64,000 bases of DNA, from positions 38,897,786 through 38,961,785 of the forward strand of contig OZ024724.1 in assembly GCA_964016875.1 (NCBI GenBank), given 5' to 3'. This DNA comes from Fallopia convolvulus (taxonomy: Eukaryota > Streptophyta > Magnoliopsida > Caryophyllales > Polygonaceae). The position numbers and the translations under genes were made by a program. Shown one piece after another: positions 58,275 to 64,000 of the stretch (positions are counted from its first letter, which is position 1; each line of letters opens with the position of its first letter). Below the pieces are notes generated by a model that was given only the letters and a program-made list of their open reading frames with translations, had not been told where the DNA came from and searched no databases.

Positions 58275-59138
58275 CACCAACTGCAAATTCCCTTTTCTTT
58301 TCTTTTCTTTTTGTTTTGTTTTATGGGTTCTTTTTACTACTTGTGGATCTCATATTCCTTCCATCTGTTGCCATACTTCATTCCTTGCAATTACTCGTCC
58401 AATTAATCCCCAATCAAATCAGTCTTAAGGGACACTAGATTTATATAATTGGGGCAATGTAAATGAAATATTAATTCTTGATTAAGAAAAATGAAGAAGT
58501 AAGTTTTATTCTTGTAAGGCTAGCTAGGTTCATTGTAATGGGTAATTTTGTTTCATTGGTTGGTCCATATATATATATATATTTATTATATATATAAAGC
58601 GTAGCTAGCTAGATGTAACTTTTGTAAAAGGAAGATCTGAAAAATTATGGGTACGAGTTTTTGGGATTGATCAAATCGATGTGATTGGATATATTTGAAG
58701 CTGGGTGGCTAGAATCCTATTTAGAAAGATCCGGTAATTGAAATTCTAGTGAGCCCTCACAGATGGATCACATGGTAGCGAAGAACAAGTGGGTACGTGA
58801 GTGTGACAAGGGAGGCTGGCATGGCATTTTTCAGGGCATCTCCAACAATTGGAGTACTTACTCAATTAGCTAGCTAGCAACTCAACTGTTGCTACTATAT
58901 GCACACACACCATATATGCATGCATGTTTATAGATCTTAGCTTTCACACCATTTTTTATTTTTTTGATGGGGATGATTCATAAAGCTTATGTCTCTATCA
59001 CACAAATATTGCACATAATCCTAGAGATTTTGCTTTCATCTCTACATATTAAATGTCCCATGGTATTATATTCCATCCAGGCCACCTCGCCCCACTTTCC
59101 TAGAGATTGTATGTATCTACATTTATTGTTTTGTATTA
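58275..59138 (+). other. 3' flank of CKX, no further gene
   Basis: The 3' untranslated region probably ends within the first 200-300 bp, where the sequence is T-rich. A (TA)n run lies at 58568-58597. No other coding sequence was found. Confidence 0.5.
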
Positions 59139-59408
59139 CTCCCTCCGATTCAAAATAAGTGTCGTTTTAGATCTTGACACTAGCTTTAAGAAAAGTATTA
59201 ATTAAACTAAAAATCTTAATTTTTTTCTCAATCTTATCACTCACCACCTTTTTGGACCAATAAATGAATACTTTTAGTCAATAAAAACACATTCCAATAA
59301 GAATTCTCAAAACACTCTCCTAATTAATTGTCTAGAAAACTTAAAACGACACTTAAAGTGAATAAAAAATAAAGTGTTAAGAAGACACTTATTTTGAATC
59401 GGAGGAAG
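59139..59408. mobile_element. Stowaway MITE downstream of CKX
   Basis: TA dinucleotides flank it (59137-59138 and 59409-59410). The ends are CTCCCTCCGATTCAAAATAA and, on the minus strand, CTTCCTCCGATTCAAAATAA. At 270 bp it is the same family as 12555-12823. Confidence 0.92.
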
Positions 59409-59617
59409 TACCTAATTAGAGTTACCCAATTGATGGAGATTCCAGTTAGACATCGATTCGACTCATTTCCTTTTCTTTCTTTTTTTTTACTGAGAAGGAA
59501 TCCTAAGGTAAGCAACTAAGCATATCACACGCAATTACAAAAGTGATATTTTCCTAAGTCCTAACAATAAATTATAGTACACGATGGTAGTAGAAAATTA
59601 ATCTAGAAATTGAACTG

Positions 59618-60520
59618 TTGGATCGTGACGCGTTAGTAACAATATAGGGAACTAGTAAGGTTTCCTGGGCAGCGGAAATAAACAGTAAGAACACAGAATT
59701 TATAGAGGAAACCTTCTGTCCGACCAACAAGTCGTAGAAAGAAAAACCTCTACCCCTGAGACTCCTTCTCAGAGGATTTTCAATAGAATACTTTTATTAA
59801 GTTTCAACGATTACAAGGCAAGTCTAGTAACTAAGGCACCAACCAAAGTTCCTTGGTAACTACGGCACCGACCGAAGTTCAACCAACTAGACTTCTACAA
59901 CCCTAAGCGTAAACCTAAATCGAAAGTAAACTAATGACTTACTTGTGGATTCTTCACCGGAAAAAACCACACACTCATACACTTGAAAAACTCTCTTCTC
60001 AAGTTCTTCGTCTTCAACCACACCTTTTAACCCTAGCTAACCCTAGCTATTTATAAGATAAGTCAAGTCTTATCTCACACGTAATTTTTGCCTAATTCCG
60101 CTGATACTCCACTTAACAAATCCCACACAATAAGGAAAAAGATTGTTTGTGATTTCGGATCCTCAACCATGTCGATTCTTCCCAAAACCGAATGATCTCG
60201 GATTTCCCAAGATAAGATCGTGTGAAGATTGATCTTATCCTCTCTTTTATCTCCTTAAGCAACCGCCTACAGCTGTAGAATCTTCTTAGAAGATCGCTCG
60301 CAGAAGATATGGTAACTTGCCATTTATAGAAAGTCGCGTTCCTTCTCAGACGCACTTCCTAAATCTGTCACTCGTTCCCTCCATCGTTCCTCACGATGTT
60401 CCGTAACTCGTGACCATGTACCTGTTTTCCTGAAACACTTACATGTAGAAGCAAGTTATATTAACTAAGTTTATTATCATCAAAACTAAGAGAAACCATG
60501 GAACAACCATTATTCCAACA
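59618..60520 (-). mobile_element. Solo LTR with TGAAC target duplication
   Basis: TGAAC occurs on both sides (59613-59617 and 60521-60525). The 903-bp unit runs TGTTGGATCG...TATTCCAACA, so both ends form the TGTTGGA/TCCAACA inverted pair of an LTR. On the minus strand the early part contains TTAGTTTTGATGATAATAAA, a word common at LTR starts of plant copia elements. No internal retroelement genes or second LTR are present, so it formed by LTR-LTR recombination. Confidence 0.9.
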
Positions 60521-60525
60521 TGAAC

Positions 60526-61020
60526 CAAAAACAGAACTCAATCATTCAACTCTTTAATGAAAGTATTTTTGTTTCGGGACATACGCGGAGACAAAAATAC
60601 ATATTCTGTGTAAGATTAGATTAAAAGAAAATTTTGATAGTGTTAATGTCTGGTGGGTCAATTATATAAAAAATGTGGAATGTTCGTGTGTACGTTCTAA
60701 ATAAGTTTAATACATAAATTTATTGAATTTTTATTTTAAAATTATTTAAATAACAGAATAACTCAACAAATTTATATACTGGACATTTTATATCTACTTA
60801 TTTCTTCCTACTTATATACTGGACATTTTATATCTACTTATTTCACGTAGGAAGATTTTATTTTCCAACATATTGATATCCAATTCATCTGATATACAAT
60901 TCAACTCACACCTCAAAAGTCAAAACAAACCCAATTGCTATATTTTAAAATATTACTTTACATTACATGGGACCAAAAACAAAATAAACGATTATATACT
61001 ATATGAAAAATAATATATTT
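60526..61020. other. Intergenic with a 40-bp duplication
   Basis: TTATATACTGGACATTTTAT followed by ATCTACTTATTTC occurs at 60772 and again at 60812. No gene was seen. Confidence 0.6.
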
Positions 61021-61024
61021 ATAT

Positions 61025-62515
61025 AGATAAGTGACGGTAATGTATCGGATGATAGGAGCCATCCACCCTTCGGCGCAAATAGAGAAAACCCTATCGGCAA
61101 CACTGCGCGATAGCCTTCTTTCGACCGTTACCCGGTTGCCGACTTCCAACGGGAGAGTCGATCCCAGCCTAGCCAACGCGTCTACCTTGGTATTGGAAGC
61201 GCGTGGAATGGCCTCGATCGCGAATGTTTCCAAATAGGATACCAAGGCCTTGACCTTCTCACAGTACCCGTTTTACACTCGTAACCCCGAATTAGAGTAT
61301 ACCCTGATTTTGCAAGCGCCACTAAGCAATGCCATTTCTATGCTGGCGATCATGACCTTTTATTCTGCCTTTTTTGGTTGTGTCAAACGCGAAGTTAAGG
61401 GAGTACTCCGTTTCGCTTGATGGTGAGGTTAGGATAATCCTAGCTCCACCACCTGCGTCGCAACATGACCCGTCCACAAAAACTTTTCACTCCTCTCCAC
61501 TCTCATTGTTTTGGGGAAAGTGACCTCCACCATGAAGTCGGCGAGGGCTTGTCCTTTCATGGCGGTTGTGGGGAGATAGTTGATGTCGACCTCTGAGAGC
61601 TCAACTTCCCACTTGGTCATCCTCCCAAATAGCGCGGGTTGATGGAAAATTTGGCAGAGAGGGAGATCCTAAAGGACCTAGATGGGATGAGCGTGAAAGT
61701 AGGGGCGCAATCGCCGCGCTGCGGTCACTACTGCCAGAGTCATCTTCTCCTCCGAGAAGTATCGTTGCCCCGCGGGCTTGGGAACGCTGCTAACAAAATA
61801 GACCAGGTACATCGACTCCCTTGTTAGAACCATGTTAACTGTTTTCGGTCTCACGACCACATACAATTGCAGGTCCTCTCCTGCCCTTGGTGGGGACAAG
61901 GTGAGCAGTTTCGATAGGAAGGCCTTTAATTAACTCCTAGAACAACCGTTCTAGTCCTCGTCCCAAACGAACTTTTCGTTCTTTTTTAGCGCTGCAAAGA
62001 ATGGAAGCGCCCGGTCCGCTAGGCGGTAACAAAACCTCCCTAGATAGTTCACTCGCGCCATTCAAATATTGCACCTCAGTGCGAGAGTGGGGTGATCGCA
62101 TCGACAAGATTGAGTCAATTTTGGTTGGGTTCACGTCTATTCCCCGCGTTGATCATGAAACCCAGGAACGTACTTCTCGGACGAGACGCCAAACACGCAC
62201 TTCTCGAAATTTAGGCTCAGTCGACTTCGCCTGAGCGTCGTGAATACTTTTGCAAAGTCCGTCAAATGGTCTCCTGGGGTCTTACTCCTCACGACGATTT
62301 TGTTCACATAGGCCGACACGTTCCTTCCCAAGAGATTTATGAACACACGATCCACAAGACATTGGAAGGTAGCTCCTATATTTTTCAGACCAAAACGCAT
62401 CACTTTGTAGCATAAGGTGTCGCGCTGGGTGATGAAGGTTGCTTCCTCCTCGTCTCGGGGGTCCATGAAAACTTGATTATACCTTGAATACGCATCGTTC
62501 AACACCACGTGGATT
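61025..62515 (-). pseudogene. Ty3/gypsy pol remnant: reverse transcriptase and RNase H
   Basis: On the minus strand from 62508: LNDAYSRYNQVFMDPRDEEE, TFITQRDTLCYKVMRFGLKN, GATFQCLVDRVF, then VSAYVNKIVVRSK where the YVDD catalytic box should be, and HLTDFAKVFTTLRR. Further on: ALADFMVEVTF preceded by KWEVELSEVDINYLP (61530-61620), FVDGSCCDAGGGARIILTSP (about 61420-61480), and IEAIPRASNTKVDALARLGS at the RNase H end (61190). WMAPIIRYI near 61040 marks the start of the integrase linker. The copy is truncated at both ends, has several frameshifts and lacks the catalytic Asp pair. Confidence 0.9.
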
Positions 62516-62632
62516 AAGCTTCTTAAAATGACAACATTTTGTAAGTTTTTATTTATTTAAGATTAATTAGTTTTCTTAAAAAAATTATTAATTTTCTAAT
62601 ATAATTTTAGTATTATTAATTACTCCATCTAT

Positions 62633-62862
62633 TCATAATACTTGTCTTGATACTTGTTTTTTTATCCATTTGCACACTTGTTAAGAAAATTATCAAAAAT
62701 ACTATTATACACTTATCTATTTTATTGAAAACTGCTACTAATAACCTATTAAGAATTATATGGCTAAATATGTAAAGTAAAGACTAAAAAGAGCTAAAAA
62801 CAATTTGTATTGTAAAACAAAAATTGAAAAAAAAAAGAACATGTATTATAAAACGAATAGAG
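62633..62862. mobile_element. Stowaway-like MITE, divergent family
   Basis: TA flanks (62631-62632 and 62863-62864) surround ends CTCCATCTATTCATAATACT and, on the minus strand, CTCTATTCGTTTTATAATAC. The TA duplication and CTCC-type terminus fit Stowaway, with more divergence than the two other copies. Confidence 0.65.
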
Positions 62863-62864
62863 TA

Positions 62865-64000
62865 TATAATATGCTTTATATAAACCCTTAGAATATAAGT
62901 AAGAAAAACCAAAATACTAATAATTAGCTTGTGAAAAAGATGGCCATAAGCAACGAGCCGTCATACACTTGCAAGCCACAAATTGTGATATGACCTAACT
63001 TCATACTCCACATAATTGAAACAGAAAAAGAAAATAAGTAAACTTTCCTGAAAAGTAAAAGTGGCAAATCAGATTTGCATTGTAAGTCGCACGCTTTTCC
63101 CTAAATATATAGTAAAATTCAATGAGTTCCATCTTGTCATGGCCTAACTAGCTTTCCCAAACTCTTAAAAGAAAACCCTTTTTAATACAGTATCTTTTTC
63201 TCTTTGTTTTTTGGGGCGCGTTTGGATGTTTGCATTTCTTGGGGTTCGTCTGCTACACAAAACCGTATCTTCCTTCTTTTTCGATCTTGCTCTTTTTTTT
63301 TCTTTTACTTTTTAGATTCTAAACCTCTTTAACTTGGTCTCAGTATGTGTACAACATTTCACCTCTTTTGCTGTAGAAATGGCATGAAAAGTAGAGAAAA
63401 GGGGAAGAATAGATTTAAGAGATTAATGCATGATTTAATTAATTATCTTGGTGCCTTGGGTTGGTCTGCATGCAAAGCAGTAAAAGTCAATACGTACCCT
63501 GGGAACTGTGTCATGCATGGACGTCCCTACGTTTCATGTACAGCACGTGTAAATTAAATTGAAAAACACCCACTTTTAACACATTTCCTACTACGTACTA
63601 TTTCAGTTTGCAATTAGGAGTATCTTTTGCTGTAACCTTTAATTTGTTCTCTATTATCTTCGATTTCTGTACGTAATAGCCAACCAAATGAAACAGGTAA
63701 CTATACTACGGAGTATAAATTAAGTATAAACTATTGGGAACAAGTTTCATCTAATTCGAAAAGTACGTGAATCATCAATTTGACTCTTATTGTACGTATA
63801 CAGCCCATGAGCCCAACCAAACTTATAGCATCGCATTAGTTCCAACGTACAAATTATAAGGTAGGAGTAAAGTTTACATCGATCGTTATATCTACCATAG
63901 AAGCGAAATTAGCCTTGACCACGGGCGAATAAGTGATCACTTTTATAGGCAAACCGATGATTAGTACGTAATCTCAGTGAATGATCTCCGTAATGAAGAT
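62865..64000. other. Intergenic to window end, no gene recognised
   Basis: One 70-codon frame at 63345-63557 has no motif I know. The rest is AT-rich without repeats or RNA genes that I can support. Confidence 0.5.

Overview
This is a stretch of flowering-plant nuclear DNA, most likely from a eudicot. It is AT-rich and has spliceosomal introns with GT..AG borders and many plant-type transposons: CACTA, Mutator-like (MULE), plant mariner/Stowaway, Tourist, hAT, Helitron, L1-type LINE and Ty3/gypsy. Only one ordinary host gene is recognisable, a four-exon cytokinin oxidase/dehydrogenase of the CKX7 (cytosolic) type at 53880-58274 (+). Its reading frame is intact. Nearly everything else is mobile DNA, mostly decayed and often nested.

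Layout. 1-8916: a decayed CACTA element (TNP2 transposase, a second coiled-coil gene, subterminal repeats) interrupted by an Emigrant-like MITE. 9225-13016: small non-autonomous elements (a MITE, a hAT-like element, a Helitron, and a Tourist-like MITE carrying a Stowaway). 13780-20415: a non-autonomous element with degenerate long inverted repeats, into which a complete-ended plant mariner element (14556-18874) inserted. The mariner carries a broken DD39D transposase and, antisense near its other end, an open frame with two CCCH-zinc-finger-like motifs. 20438-26005: AT-rich repeats, a Helitron-like copy and two MULE-type MITEs with target duplications. 26183-31755: an LTR retrotransposon with a perfect TTGTA duplication, whose 5' LTR was split by an L1-type LINE with a 16-bp duplication. 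31756-37860: Helitron-like sequence, minisatellites, a second LINE remnant and a truncated gypsy gag with its LTR.

37950-46220 (- strand): a plant-mobile-domain (PMD) gene remnant and a broken MULE whose protein joins a FAR1/MULE transposase to a C-terminal OTU protease domain. 46577-46780: a tRNA-derived SINE with a 17-bp duplication. 46858-53134: a 6.3-kb MuDR-like MULE with 115-bp terminal inverted repeats matching at 113 positions. It holds a nearly intact five-exon transposase gene (one premature stop, one frameshift) and a convergent, intact two-exon gene for a GRF-zinc-finger protein with a coiled coil and a terminal hydrophobic segment. This two-gene plan mirrors maize MuDR (mudrA/mudrB) and is the most interesting system here.

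53144-58500: the CKX7 locus. 59139-64000: a Stowaway MITE, a solo LTR with a TGAAC duplication, a gypsy reverse transcriptase/RNase H remnant and a second Stowaway-like MITE. Family assignments come from recognised protein motifs and terminal structures read by eye. No database search was run, and boundaries of decayed elements are approximate unless a target duplication is stated.
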